Shown piece after piece: positions 7,848 through 16,661 of a stretch of 64,000 nt of DNA. The translations under genes and the position numbers were made by a program. A model generated the notes under the pieces. It searched no databases. It saw only the letters and a list, made by a program, of their open reading frames with translations, and had not been told where the DNA came from. The stretch is from Streptosporangium nondiastaticum (lineage in GTDB: Bacteria; Actinomycetota; Actinomycetes; Streptomycetales; Streptomycetaceae). The stretch covers positions 1 through 64,000 of the forward strand of contig NZ_PXWG01000018.1 of assembly GCF_003011965.1 (NCBI RefSeq), read 5' to 3'. Numbering within the stretch: position 1 is the stretch's first letter; the number at the start of each line of letters is the position of its first letter.

Positions 7848-8999
7848 GTGACTGTGGACAGCACTGCCGCGCGCAAGCCGCGCCGCGGCGGCAGCAAGCG
7901 CGCCGGCGCCAAGACCGCCAAGGCGGCGGGCGAGCCCGAGCTCGTACAGCTGCTGACGCCGGAGGGCGAGCGGGTCGAGCACCCCGACTACTCCATCGAC
8001 CTGTCCGCCGAGGAACTGCGCGGCCTGTACCGGGACATGGTGCTGACCCGCCGCTTCGACGCGGAGGCCACCACCCTGCAGCGCCAGGGCGAACTCGGCC
8101 TGTGGGCCTCCCTGCTGGGCCAGGAGGCCGCCCAGATCGGCTCCGGCCGGGCCACCCGCCCGGACGACTACGTCTTCCCGACCTACCGCGAGCACGGCGT
8201 GGCCTGGTGCCGCGGGGTCGACCCCACCAACCTGCTGGGCATGTTCCGGGGTGTGAACCACGGCGGCTGGGACCCCAACGAGAACAACTTCCACCTCTAC
8301 ACCATCGTCATCGGCTCGCAGGCGCTGCACGCGACCGGCTACGCCATGGGGATCACCAAGGACGGCGCCGACTCCGCCGTCATCGCCTACTTCGGCGACG
8401 GCGCCTCCAGCCAGGGCGACGTGGCCGAGGCCTTCACCTTCGCGGCCGTCTACAACGCCCCGGTCGTGTTCTTCTGCCAGAACAACCAGTGGGCCATCTC
8501 CGAGCCCACCGAGAAGCAGACCCGCGTCCCGCTCTACCAGCGCGCGCAGGGCTACGGCTTCCCCGGCGTCCGCGTCGACGGCAACGACGTCCTCGCCTGC
8601 CTCGCGGTCACCAAGGCCGCCCTCGACCGGGCCCGCACCGGCGAGGGCCCGATGCTGATCGAGGCCTTCACGTACCGCATGGGCGCCCACACCACCTCCG
8701 ACGACCCGACGCGCTACCGCCGCGACGAGGAGCGCGAGCTGTGGGAGGCCAAGGACCCGATCAAGCGGCTGCGCGCCCTCCTGGAGCGCGAGGGCCTCGC
8801 CGACGAGGCGTTCTTCGCGGGCTTGGAGACCGAGGCCGACGAGCTCGCCAAGCACGTGCGCGACCGCGTCCGCACCATGCCGGACCCCGAGGACATGGCG
8901 ATCTTCGACAACATCTACGCCGACGGCCACGCCCTCGTCGACGAGGAGCGCGCCCAGTTCGCCGCCTACCAGGCTTCGTTCGCCGAGGAGAGCCACTGA
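7848..8999 (+). CDS. bkdA: Branched-chain 2-oxoacid dehydrogenase E1 alpha subunit
   Basis: E1 alpha of the complex that decarboxylates the 2-oxoacids of Val, Leu and Ile. This supplies isobutyryl-, isovaleryl- and 2-methylbutyryl-CoA for branched fatty acids and polyketide starters. The 383-residue protein has the thiamine diphosphate motif GDGASSQGD about 28 residues before NNQWAIS, and the E1 pattern GQEAAQIGSG near residue 95. A Lys/Arg/Ala-rich N-terminal tail of about 25 residues precedes the catalytic domain. The start is GTG 7848, with GGAGGAG five bases upstream. Its TGA overlaps the ATG of the E1 beta gene, so translation is coupled. Confidence 0.93.
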   Translation: MTVDSTAARKPRRGGSKRAGAKTAKAAGEPELVQLLTPEGERVEHPDYSIDLSAEELRGLYRDMVLTRRFDAEATTLQRQGELGLWASLLGQEAAQIGSGRATRPDDYVFPTYREHGVAWCRGVDPTNLLGMFRGVNHGGWDPNENNFHLYTIVIGSQALHATGYAMGITKDGADSAVIAYFGDGASSQGDVAEAFTFAAVYNAPVVFFCQNNQWAISEPTEKQTRVPLYQRAQGYGFPGVRVDGNDVLACLAVTKAALDRARTGEGPMLIEAFTYRMGAHTTSDDPTRYRRDEERELWEAKDPIKRLRALLEREGLADEAFFAGLETEADELAKHVRDRVRTMPDPEDMAIFDNIYADGHALVDEERAQFAAYQASFAEESH

Positions 9000-9979
9000 T
9001 GACCGCCCAGAAGCTCTCCATCGCCAAGGCGATCAACGCCTCGCTGCGCACCGCGCTGGAGAACGACCCCAAGGTCCTCGTCATGGGCGAGGACGTCGGC
9101 AAGCTCGGCGGCGTCTTCCGCGTCACCGACGGCCTCCAGAAGGACTTCGGCGAGGAGCGGGTCATCGACACCCCGCTCGCCGAGTCCGGCATCGTCGGCA
9201 CCGCGATCGGCCTGGCCCTGCGCGGCTACCGCCCCGTCGTCGAGATCCAGTTCGACGGCTTCGTCTTCCCCGCGTACGACCAGATCGTCACCCAGCTCGC
9301 CAAGATGCACGCCCGCGCGCTCGGCAAGATCAAGCTGCCGGTCGTCATCCGCATCCCCTACGGCGGTGCCATCGGCGCCGTCGAGCACCACAGCGAGTCG
9401 CCCGAGACGCTGTTCGCGCACGTCGCGGGCCTGAAGGTGGTCTCCCCGTCGAACGCCTCGGACGCCTACTGGATGCTCCAGCAGGCGATCCAGAGCGACG
9501 ACCCGGTCATCTACTTCGAGCCCAAGCGCCGCTACCACGACAAGTCCGAGCTCGACACGGAGGCCATCCCCGGCCCCCTGCACGCCGCGCGCGTCGCCCG
9601 CCCGGGCACGGACCTCACCCTCGCCGCCTACGGGCCGATGGTGAAGACCTGTCTGGAGGCCGCCGCGGCGGCCGAGGAGGAGGGCAAGTCCCTGGAGGTC
9701 CTCGACCTCCGCTCGATGTCGCCCATCGACTTCGACGGCATCCAGGCGTCCGTCGAGCGCACCCGCCGGCTGGTCGTCGTCCACGAGGCCCCGGTCTTCC
9801 TGGGCACCGGTGCGGAGATCGCCGCCCGGATCACCGAGCGCTGCTTCTACCACCTGGAGGCCCCGGTCCTGCGGGTCGGCGGATATCACGCGCCCTACCC
9901 GCCGTCCCGGCTGGAGGACGAGTACCTTCCGGGACTGGACCGGGTGCTCGACGCCGTCGACCGCGCGCTGGCGTACTGA
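8999..9979 (+). CDS. bkdB: Branched-chain 2-oxoacid dehydrogenase E1 beta subunit
   Basis: A 326-residue transketolase-like subunit that completes the alpha2beta2 thiamine-dependent decarboxylase. Family motifs include VLVMGEDVGKLGGVFRVTDG near the N-terminus, IDTPLAESGIVGTAIGLALRG, and the C-terminal transketolase domain starting near RPGTDLTLAAYG. The length is normal. The ATG at 8999 overlaps the preceding stop codon (TGATG). The E2 gene begins 17 bases after the stop codon. The complex works in the cytoplasm with E2 and a shared E3. Confidence 0.93.
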   Translation: MTAQKLSIAKAINASLRTALENDPKVLVMGEDVGKLGGVFRVTDGLQKDFGEERVIDTPLAESGIVGTAIGLALRGYRPVVEIQFDGFVFPAYDQIVTQLAKMHARALGKIKLPVVIRIPYGGAIGAVEHHSESPETLFAHVAGLKVVSPSNASDAYWMLQQAIQSDDPVIYFEPKRRYHDKSELDTEAIPGPLHAARVARPGTDLTLAAYGPMVKTCLEAAAAAEEEGKSLEVLDLRSMSPIDFDGIQASVERTRRLVVVHEAPVFLGTGAEIAARITERCFYHLEAPVLRVGGYHAPYPPSRLEDEYLPGLDRVLDAVDRALAY

Positions 9980-9996
9980 GGGGTTTGAGGAGAGTC

Positions 9997-11439
9997 GTGA
10001 CCATGACTGCAAGGACCGCGAACGACCAGCGCTTCCGCGAGTTCAAGATGCCCGACGTGGGCGAGGGGCTCACCGAGGCCGAGATCCTCAAGTGGTACGT
10101 GGCCGCCGGCGACACCGTCACCGACGGGCAGGTCGTGTGCGAGGTCGAGACGGCCAAGGCGGCGGTGGAGCTGCCGATCCCGTTCGACGGGGTCGTGCAC
10201 GAGCTGCGGTTCCCCGAGGGGACGACGGTCGACGTCGGCCAGGTGATCATCTCGGTGGACACCCAGCCCGGTGCGGGCCCGGCCGCGCCGGAGCAGGCCG
10301 CGGCCCCGGCCGCGCCCGCCGAGGAGCCGGAGGAGCCGCAGGGGCGGCAGGCCGTGCTCGTCGGGTACGGGGCGGCGCCTTCGTCCACGAAGCGCCGCGC
10401 GCGCAAGCAGCAGCCCGTACCGGCTCAGCCGGTCGCCGCCGCCATACAGGCGGAGCTCAACGGGAGCGCGCCCGCTGCCCCGGCCGAGCAGGCCGCGCCG
10501 GCAGCGCCGGCCGCTCAGGCCCAGGCGGCCTCCGTTGGTGCTCGTCCGCTCGCCAAACCTCCCGTCCGCAAGCTCGCCAAGGACCTCGGGGTCGATCTCG
10601 CCTCCGTCGTCCCGTCCGGTGCCGACGGCATCGTGACGCGCGAGGACGTCCACGCCGCCGCCTCGGCCGCGACTGCCCCGGTCGCGGAGGAGCCGGTGGC
10701 CGTCGCGGGCGCTCCCGCGGCCGGTGCGGACCTCGCCGCGCGCGAGACCCGGATCCCGGTCAAGGGGGTCCGCAAAGCCACCGCCCAGGCGATGGTCGCG
10801 AGCGCCTTCACCGCGCCGCACGTCACGGAGTTCGTCACCGTCGACGTGACCCGCACCATGAAGCTCGTCCAGAAGCTCAAGGACGACCCCGACATGGCCG
10901 GCCTGCGCGTCAACCCGCTCCTGCTCGTCGCGAAGGCGTTCCTCGTCGCGATCAAGCGGAACCCGGACGTCAACGCGTCGTGGGACGAGGAGAACCAGGA
11001 GATCGTCCGCAAGGGCTACGTGAACCTGGGCATCGCGGCGGCCACGCCGCGCGGGCTGATCGTGCCGAACATCAAGGACGCCGGGGTCAAGACGCTTCCC
11101 GAGCTGTCCACGGCGCTGTCCGAGCTGGTGGCGACCGCCCGCGAGGGGAAGACCAGCCCGGCGGACATGTCCGGCGGCACGGTGACCATCACCAACGTGG
11201 GCGTCTTCGGCGTCGACACCGGCACGCCCATCCTCAACCCGGGCGAGTCCGCGATCCTGGCCGTGGGCGCGATCAAGCTGCAGCCGTGGGTCCACAAGGG
11301 CAAGGTCAAGCCGCGGCACGTGACGACGCTGGCGCTGTCCTTCGACCACCGCCTGGTCGACGGCGAGCTGGGTTCGAAGGTGCTCGCCGACACGGCGGCG
11401 GTGCTGGAGAATCCCCAGCGGCTGATCACCTGGGGATGA
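9997..11439 (+). CDS. bkdC: Branched-chain 2-oxoacid dehydrogenase E2 (lipoamide acyltransferase)
   Basis: The 480-residue core of the complex. The order is one lipoyl domain (about 10-85; lipoylated Lys54 in VETAKAAVE), an Ala/Pro-rich hinge, a peripheral subunit-binding domain (about 180-220; KLAKDLGVDLASVVPSGADG), a second Ala/Pro linker, and the acyltransferase domain with SFDHRLVDG (catalytic His and Asp near 450 and 454). The E3 gene (lipoamide dehydrogenase) is not nearby, so E3 is shared from another locus. The start is uncertain: GAGGAGA (9987-9993) serves GTG 9997 at short spacing or ATG 10003 at longer spacing. The operon ends in a hairpin. Confidence 0.92.
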   Translation: MTMTARTANDQRFREFKMPDVGEGLTEAEILKWYVAAGDTVTDGQVVCEVETAKAAVELPIPFDGVVHELRFPEGTTVDVGQVIISVDTQPGAGPAAPEQAAAPAAPAEEPEEPQGRQAVLVGYGAAPSSTKRRARKQQPVPAQPVAAAIQAELNGSAPAAPAEQAAPAAPAAQAQAASVGARPLAKPPVRKLAKDLGVDLASVVPSGADGIVTREDVHAAASAATAPVAEEPVAVAGAPAAGADLAARETRIPVKGVRKATAQAMVASAFTAPHVTEFVTVDVTRTMKLVQKLKDDPDMAGLRVNPLLLVAKAFLVAIKRNPDVNASWDEENQEIVRKGYVNLGIAAATPRGLIVPNIKDAGVKTLPELSTALSELVATAREGKTSPADMSGGTVTITNVGVFGVDTGTPILNPGESAILAVGAIKLQPWVHKGKVKPRHVTTLALSFDHRLVDGELGSKVLADTAAVLENPQRLITWG

Positions 11440-11497
11440 TCCCGGCCCGGGGCCCCTGGATTGATTGGTTGAATTAGGTACGACATAAACGACGAAA

Positions 11498-11556
11498 GGC
11501 CCGGACGCTCCTCTCCTCACCCCCCTCCAGCGAGGAGAGAGCGCGGCGTCCGGGCC
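11498..11556 (+). terminator. Terminator of the bkd operon
   Basis: An outer 11-bp stem (11498-11508 with 11546-11556) and an inner stem TCTCCTC/GAGGAGA (11512-11518 with 11532-11538) form a long hairpin 58 bases after bkdC. Confidence 0.75.
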
Positions 11557-11641
11557 CCCGTCGTGATGCGGAGCGGCCTGGGGAATCCCAGCCGGGTCAG
11601 CTGCTGGAATAGCCCGTGCGGGGCAATTTACTTAGGATTGA

Positions 11642-11660
11642 CCGACACTTGCACTGTCGG
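11642..11660 (+). promoter_or_regulatory. Inverted repeat before the XRE gene
   Basis: CCGACA and TGTCGG separated by 7 bases lie 14 bases before the start codon. The position fits an autoregulatory operator of the helix-turn-helix protein. Confidence 0.4.
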
Positions 11661-11673
11661 AATTGGAGGACGC

Positions 11674-12507
11674 GTGGACGCCGCCGACCACGTGGACGGT
11701 GAATCCATCAGCCGCCTTCTCCGCGCCTGGCGGGCCCGCGTCGACGCGCGCACCGTCCGCGAGCTGCGCGGCGTCTTCCCCCGCCCCGGGCGCCGCCTCT
11801 CCCAGGCCCACGTGGCCCGGATGACCGGGGTCAGCGAGGGCTGGTACCGCGCGCTGGAAGCCGGCCGCCGGCAGGACTTCTCCGAGCAATTCCTCCTCCG
11901 CGTCGCCCGCGCGCTGCGGCTCAGCGACGCAGAGACGCTCACGCTCTTTCTCGCGGTGAGCGGCCGCCGCCCGCCCGGTGAACTCTCCCGGGAAGCCGGT
12001 GCCGGACGGGGCGATCTCCCGCACGGCGTCAAAACCCTGCTGGAACAGCAGACGTCCTATCCCGCCTATCTCTCCGACGTGGCCTGGAATATCGTCGCGG
12101 CGAATTCCCTCATGGGCGAGTGGTTTCCCTGGGTGCGGCGGCCCGGCGCCAATCTGATGCGCTGGGCGCTGCTCGACCCCGAGGCCCGCGAGCAGATGCT
12201 CGACTGGGAGGACGCCTGCGCCCGCACGTACCTCGCCATGCTGCGCGTCGCCGCCAACAGCGACCCCGCCAACACCGAACTGCGCACGCTCGTACGCGAC
12301 ATCCTCGACGCGGACGCCGACTGCCGGCGCATCTGGGCCGAGGAGCACGACGTGGTCGAGCACCGCGACGGGGACGTGTTCCGGCTGCAACTGCCGTTCC
12401 ACGGTGGGCGGGAGGTGCGGGTGACGAGTCATGTGCTGCTGCCCATACAGCGTCCTGACCTGCGATTCGTCTTCATCACGCCCGCGGACGGCTGGACGGC
12501 GCCCTAA
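11674..12507 (+). CDS. XRE helix-turn-helix regulator with MmyB-like ligand domain
   Basis: A 277-residue regulator. The N-terminal helix-turn-helix (about 30-85; LSQAHVARMTGVSEGWYRALEAGR) is followed by a C-terminal MmyB-like domain (about 110-270) containing YLSDVAWNIVAANSLMGEWFP, a hydrophobic pocket domain that in relatives binds a small lipid-like ligand. In streptomycetes these proteins usually control a neighbouring oxidoreductase; here none is adjacent on either side. The GTG at 11674 follows GGAGGA at 11665-11670. A short inverted repeat lies directly upstream. Confidence 0.8.
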   Translation: MDAADHVDGESISRLLRAWRARVDARTVRELRGVFPRPGRRLSQAHVARMTGVSEGWYRALEAGRRQDFSEQFLLRVARALRLSDAETLTLFLAVSGRRPPGELSREAGAGRGDLPHGVKTLLEQQTSYPAYLSDVAWNIVAANSLMGEWFPWVRRPGANLMRWALLDPEAREQMLDWEDACARTYLAMLRVAANSDPANTELRTLVRDILDADADCRRIWAEEHDVVEHRDGDVFRLQLPFHGGREVRVTSHVLLPIQRPDLRFVFITPADGWTAP

Positions 12508-12646
12508 GCCCTGCCGGGCGGGCGGCTGGACAGTGCCCTAGGCCCTGCCGGGCGGGCGGTTGGACAGGACCGTAAGCCGGGACGCCCCTTGTCCGGATCG
12601 CGGACCCCCTCTTTCTGCGTATATATCTTGTATCTATGCTGCGTGC

Positions 12647-13318
12647 ATGCCAATCGCCCCGGCCGTGCCGTTCCAGCGGACCAAGCAGCCTCCCGCCGCC
12701 GAGCGCGTCTACACGCACATCAAGGAAGCCGTCCTGCAGCGCCGCTACGAAGGCGGCACGCTGCTCACCGAGGGGGATCTGGCAGAGGCCGTCGGGGTGT
12801 CCCGCACCCCCGTGCGCGAAGCCCTGCTCCGGCTGGAGGCCGAAGGGCTGATCAAGCTCTACCCGAAGAAGGGCGCCCTCGTCCTGCCCGTCTCCGCACA
12901 GGAGATCGCCGACGTCGTCGAGACCCGGCTGCTCGTCGAGAAGTACGCGGCGGCCAAGGCCGTACCCGCCTCCCCGCTGCTCATCGGCCGCCTGGAAGAG
13001 CTGCTCGACGACATGGCACGCCAGGCCGCCGCCGGTGACCTGGCCGCGGTCTCCGTCAGCGACCGCGCCTTCCACGCGGAGATCGTGCGCAGCGCCGGCA
13101 ACGAGATCCTCTCCCGGCTCTACGACCAGCTGCGCGACCGCCAGCTGCGGATGGGAGTGGCCGTGATGCACGCCCACCCCGACCGCATCGCCAAGAACCA
13201 CAGCGAGCACACCGAGATCCTCGAAGCGCTGCGCGCCGGCGACGCCGAGGCCGCCGTCGCCGTCATCGACCAGCACGTGAGCTGGGTGCGCAACCTCGCC
13301 CAGGGCGAGATCCGATGA
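12647..13318 (+). CDS. GntR-family regulator with FCD domain
   Basis: A 223-residue transcription factor. The winged helix (about 20-80) carries GDLAEAVGVSRTPVREALLRLEAEGLI, the GntR signature. The C-terminal all-helical FCD domain has the metal-site pattern DRAFHAEIV and later His residues (HSEHTEILEAL). The ATG at 12647 has no ribosome-binding sequence, and the AT-rich stretch ATATATCTTGTATC lies just before it, so a leaderless mRNA is possible. The stop codon forms an ATGA with the first of three tiny frames that lead to the MFS permease gene, so the regulator and permease are very probably one transcript. The FCD class usually responds to organic acids. Confidence 0.85.
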   Translation: MPIAPAVPFQRTKQPPAAERVYTHIKEAVLQRRYEGGTLLTEGDLAEAVGVSRTPVREALLRLEAEGLIKLYPKKGALVLPVSAQEIADVVETRLLVEKYAAAKAVPASPLLIGRLEELLDDMARQAAAGDLAAVSVSDRAFHAEIVRSAGNEILSRLYDQLRDRQLRMGVAVMHAHPDRIAKNHSEHTEILEALRAGDAEAAVAVIDQHVSWVRNLAQGEIR

Positions 13319-13399
13319 ACGAGCGGGGCGGGATCCGATGACCGCCCGGAGCGGGATCCGATGAACGAGCGGGATCAACGAGTGGGGGAGCACCGATGA
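13315..13399 (+). repeat. Tandem 23-bp repeat forming a chain of ATGA-overlapping mini-frames
   Basis: Two full 23-bp copies and a partial third link the GntR stop codon to the MFS start codon. Each begins with ATGA. Read as codons they give frames 13315-13341 (8 residues, MNERGGIR), 13338-13364 (8 residues, MTARSGIR) and 13361-13399 (12 residues, MNERDQRVGEHR). Each stop codon overlaps the next ATG as ATGA, and the last overlaps the MFS start. Confidence 0.7.
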
Positions 13400-14733
13400 G
13401 TCAGGGGGCCGCAGCGCTGCCCGGCGACCCACCCGGCGGACGGCGCGCGGTCGCCGTCTGGGGTCTGGGCGTCGGGGTCTACTTCGTCGCCATCATCTTC
13501 CGTACGAGCCTCGGCGTCGCGGGCATCGACGCCGCCGAGCGCTTCCACATCAACGCGTCCGCGCTGTCGACGTTCTCCATACTCCAGCTGCTCGTCTACG
13601 CGGGCATGCAGATACCCGTCGGCCTGATGGTCGACCGGCTGGGCACGAAGAAGGTGCTGGCGCTCGGCGCCGTCCTGTTCACCGCCGGGCAGCTCGCCTT
13701 CGCCCTCTCCCACGCGTACGGCACGGCCCTCGCCAGCCGCGCCCTGCTCGGCTGCGGCGACGCGATGACGTTCATCAGCGTCCTCCGGCTCGGCGCGCGC
13801 TGGTTCCCCGCCCGCCGCGGACCGATGATCGCGCAGGTGGCGGCGCTCTTCGGGATGGCGGGCAACCTCGTCTCCACCGTGGTCCTCGCCCGGCTGCTGC
13901 ACGACGCCGGCTGGACCGCCACGTTCGGCGGCAGCGCGGCGGCGGGCGTCCTCGTCCTCCTCCTGACGCTGCTGTTCCTGAAGGACCACCCGGAGGGCCA
14001 CGAGCCGCCGCCGGCCGCGCACGGAGACGGAGCCGGTGGCGGCAAGGGCTTCGCCGGGCGCCAGATCGTCCTGGCGTGGCGCGAACCCGGCACCCGGCTC
14101 GGCATGTGGGTGCACTTCACGACCCAGTTCCCCGCCATGGTCTTCCTGCTGCTGTGGGGCATGCCGTTCCTGGTCGAGGCGCAGGGCCTCGCGCGGGGGA
14201 CCGCGGGCGTCCTGCTGACCGTCGTCGTGCTCTCCAACATGGCCGTCGGGCTCGTCTACGGGCAGATCATCGCCCGCCACCACGCGGCCCGGCTGCCCCT
14301 CGCGCTCGGCACGGTCGGCGCGACCGCGCTGCTGTGGGCCGCCGTGGCCGGCTGGCCCGGCGCCCACGCGCCCATGTGGCTGCTCGTGACCGAATGCGTC
14401 GTGCTCGGCGCGTGCGGCCCCGCGTCCATGATCGGCTTCGACTTCGCCCGCCCCGCGAACCCGCCCGGGCGCCAGGGCACCGCCTCCGGCATCGTCAACA
14501 TGGGCGGCTTCGTCGCCTCCATCACCACGCTGCTGGCCGTGGGCGTCCTGCTCGACGCCACCGGGGACGACTACCGGCTCGCCTTCTGCTCCGTCTTCGT
14601 CCTGGAAGCGCTCGGCCTGTCCCAGATCCTGCGGCTGCGGACGCGCGCGCAGCGGCGGGAGCAGGAGCGGGTGGTGGCCTCGCGGGTGGAGACGGTGCAC
14701 GTGCCGGCGGTTTCGCCGGGGTCCACGGCGTAG
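13396..14733 (+). CDS. MFS permease
   Basis: A 445-residue major-facilitator transporter with 12 predicted membrane helices. The cytoplasmic loop motif between helices 2 and 3 is GLMVDRLGTKKVLALG, and a long charged loop near residues 200-225 separates the halves. The sequence resembles organic-acid/nitrate-type single-polypeptide permeases rather than the drug-exporting DHA2 group. ATG 13396 follows GGGGGAG. The gene is translationally linked to the upstream GntR regulator through a series of mini-frames, which suggests that the regulator senses the transported compound. The substrate is unknown. Confidence 0.82.
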   Translation: MSQGAAALPGDPPGGRRAVAVWGLGVGVYFVAIIFRTSLGVAGIDAAERFHINASALSTFSILQLLVYAGMQIPVGLMVDRLGTKKVLALGAVLFTAGQLAFALSHAYGTALASRALLGCGDAMTFISVLRLGARWFPARRGPMIAQVAALFGMAGNLVSTVVLARLLHDAGWTATFGGSAAAGVLVLLLTLLFLKDHPEGHEPPPAAHGDGAGGGKGFAGRQIVLAWREPGTRLGMWVHFTTQFPAMVFLLLWGMPFLVEAQGLARGTAGVLLTVVVLSNMAVGLVYGQIIARHHAARLPLALGTVGATALLWAAVAGWPGAHAPMWLLVTECVVLGACGPASMIGFDFARPANPPGRQGTASGIVNMGGFVASITTLLAVGVLLDATGDDYRLAFCSVFVLEALGLSQILRLRTRAQRREQERVVASRVETVHVPAVSPGSTA

Positions 14734-14785
14734 GCGCCGGCCCTGCGGGCTGCTCCGGTGGCGAACGCCGGTGCTACGGCCGGTG

Positions 14786-15616
14786 CTACGGCGTGATCGC
14801 GAACTCCCTCAGGATCGCCTCCGCCAGCCCCGGCTCCCCCTCCACCTTGATCCGCCCCAGCGCCGCCTCCGGCTGCACCCGCCCGCACGCCAGCCGCGCG
14901 TACGTCTCCCAGTCCATCGCGAGCGTCACCGTCGGGCCCAGCGACACGCTGCTGTCGATCGTCCCCCGCCCCTGCTGGTCGACGCGCACGGTCCGCAGGA
15001 ACTCCAGCGGGCCGTGCACGTCGAAGACGACCGCCGATCCCGGCGGCGCGCCCGCGTCCCTGGCCACGACTTTCGGCAGGGCGCCCAGCAGGAAGTCCCG
15101 GCAGATGACCGCGGCGGGCGAGTCCAGGTTGCCGGGCATGCCGAGCGCGCGGCGCAGGTCCTGCTCGTGCGTCCACACGTCGAAGGCCCGTACCACCAGG
15201 GCGCGTTCGAGCGGCTGCTCGTTGCCGGAGCCGAGCGGCCAGCGGATCGGCGTCTGCGGGCCGCGCGTCTCGTTGCGGAGCTGGCGGGCGCGGCGGATGA
15301 CGATGAGCTCCAGCTCCGACGTCATCTCCAGTGCGGTGTGACAGCGCCGCACGTCCACCTGCACCTCGTTGTAGCGGGAGAACTCGTCGGTGACGTGGAA
15401 GAGGTCGCGCGGCAGCGTGTGGATCGGCCGCGGCTCACCCATCATTTCGGTCTCCACGCCGATGACGTGCGAGACGACGTCGCGCACCGACCACCCGGGG
15501 CACTCGGTGGCCCGGTTCCAGTCGCTCTCGGCGAGCGGTTTCACCAAGTCGTTGATCGCTTCGATGGAGTGGGTCCAGGCGTCGATGGCCGGCTGAAGAT
15601 TCGGGTGGACGGTCAC
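14786..15616 (-). CDS. Maleylpyruvate isomerase-family, mycothiol-dependent-type protein (DinB fold)
   Basis: A 276-residue protein. The N-terminal DinB-like four-helix bundle has WSVRDVVSHVIGVE and VVRAFDVWTHEQDLRRAL, supplying the His/Glu metal ligands expected for the MDMPI fold. A C-terminal SCP2-like beta domain starts near residue 190 (VVFDVHGPLEF). Family members use mycothiol with a divalent metal, but most are uncharacterised, so the reaction is not known. GTG 15616 was chosen because GAGGG lies five bases upstream; an earlier frame would add about 15 residues with no support. The gene stands alone, convergent with the MFS gene. Confidence 0.75.
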   Translation of the reverse strand: MTVHPNLQPAIDAWTHSIEAINDLVKPLAESDWNRATECPGWSVRDVVSHVIGVETEMMGEPRPIHTLPRDLFHVTDEFSRYNEVQVDVRRCHTALEMTSELELIVIRRARQLRNETRGPQTPIRWPLGSGNEQPLERALVVRAFDVWTHEQDLRRALGMPGNLDSPAAVICRDFLLGALPKVVARDAGAPPGSAVVFDVHGPLEFLRTVRVDQQGRGTIDSSVSLGPTVTLAMDWETYARLACGRVQPEAALGRIKVEGEPGLAEAILREFAITP

Positions 15617-15659
15617 GTGATCCCTCGGGCGGTGCGGCGGGTGCGTGGGCGTTCCTGAC

Positions 15660-15742
15660 ACGGGCTACGGGCTACGAGTTACGGGCTACTGGCTACGGGT
15701 GCGGCAGTGCGTCGGCGTTCCTGATGCGGGTGCGTTAGTTAA
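15660..15742. repeat. Short direct repeats between MDMPI-like and nitrilase genes
   Basis: GGGCTAC or TGGCTAC occurs four times within 15662-15698. The sequence GTTCCTGA with similar flanks occurs at 15650 and 15717. The cluster sits in the divergent promoter region and looks like slippage-generated duplication. Confidence 0.5.
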
Positions 15743-15800
15743 GTTACGCTGCGCGCGGGCGACCCGGCAGAGGTTTCGTGTGCTGAGAGTGGTGGGTACT

Positions 15801-16589
15801 GTGCGTGCTTCCCTGATTCAGATAAACGTCGATCCGGCCGAGCCGGTCGCCGAACGGCGCGACCGCGCGGCGGCGCTGGTGCGGGAACAGGCGGGCAGCG
15901 ATCTCGTCGTCCTGCCCGAGCTGTGGCACGTGGGCGCCTTCTCCTTCGAGTCGTTCGCGGCCGGCGCGGAACCGCTGGACGGTCCCACGGCGCGGGCGAT
16001 GTCCGCCGCCGCGCGCGACGCGGCCGTCCACCTGCACGCCGGATCGATCGTCGAGCGCGACGCCGACGGGGCCCTGTACAACACCTCCCTGGTCTTCTCC
16101 CCGGGCGGCGAACTCGTGCGCACGTACCGGAAGATCCACCGCTTCGGCTTCGACAAGGGCGAGGCCGTGACCATGGCCGCGGGCACGGAGCCGGTCACCG
16201 TTTCCCTGCCCGGCGCCGTGGCGGGCCTCGCCACCTGCTACGACCTGAGGTTCCCCGAGCTCTTCCGCGCCCTCGTCGACCGCGGCGCCCGCATGTTCGT
16301 CGTACCGGCCGGATGGCCCGAGCGGCGCCGCGCCCACTGGTCCCTGCTCGCCCGCGCGCGGGCCGTCGAGAACCAGGCGTACGTGCTGGCCTGCGGCACG
16401 GCCGGCACGCACGCGGGGGTGGAGCAGGCCGGGCACAGCGTGGTGGTCGATCCCTGGGGAGAGGTGGTCGCCGAGGCCGGGGGCGGGGAGGAGGTCCTCG
16501 CCGTCGACCTCGACCTCGCGCGCGTCGACCGGATCCGCGAGGACTTTCCCGCGCTCAAGGACCGGGTCCTCGGCGTCCGCGGAGATTAA
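15801..16589 (+). CDS. Carbon-nitrogen hydrolase (nitrilase superfamily)
   Basis: A 262-residue amidase-type enzyme with the complete Glu-Lys-Cys triad: Glu in VVLPELWHVG, Lys in YRKIHRFG and Cys in LATCYDLRFPEL. The nearest functional class is the Nit2/omega-amidase and small aliphatic amidase group, acting in the cytosol on C-N amide bonds; substrate is not assignable. GTG 15801 starts the first beta strand (MRASLIQINVDP), as in relatives. The ribosome site is a weak GGTGGG. The thioredoxin/NHL gene follows after 72 bases on the same strand and may be co-transcribed. Confidence 0.85.
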   Translation: MRASLIQINVDPAEPVAERRDRAAALVREQAGSDLVVLPELWHVGAFSFESFAAGAEPLDGPTARAMSAAARDAAVHLHAGSIVERDADGALYNTSLVFSPGGELVRTYRKIHRFGFDKGEAVTMAAGTEPVTVSLPGAVAGLATCYDLRFPELFRALVDRGARMFVVPAGWPERRRAHWSLLARARAVENQAYVLACGTAGTHAGVEQAGHSVVVDPWGEVVAEAGGGEEVLAVDLDLARVDRIREDFPALKDRVLGVRGD

Positions 16590-16661
16590 CGCCGTGTGTC
16601 GCCGTGTGTCATTCCCCGGACGGGGGAATGCCCGCTGTGGCGGATGTTGTTTGATGGCTGT

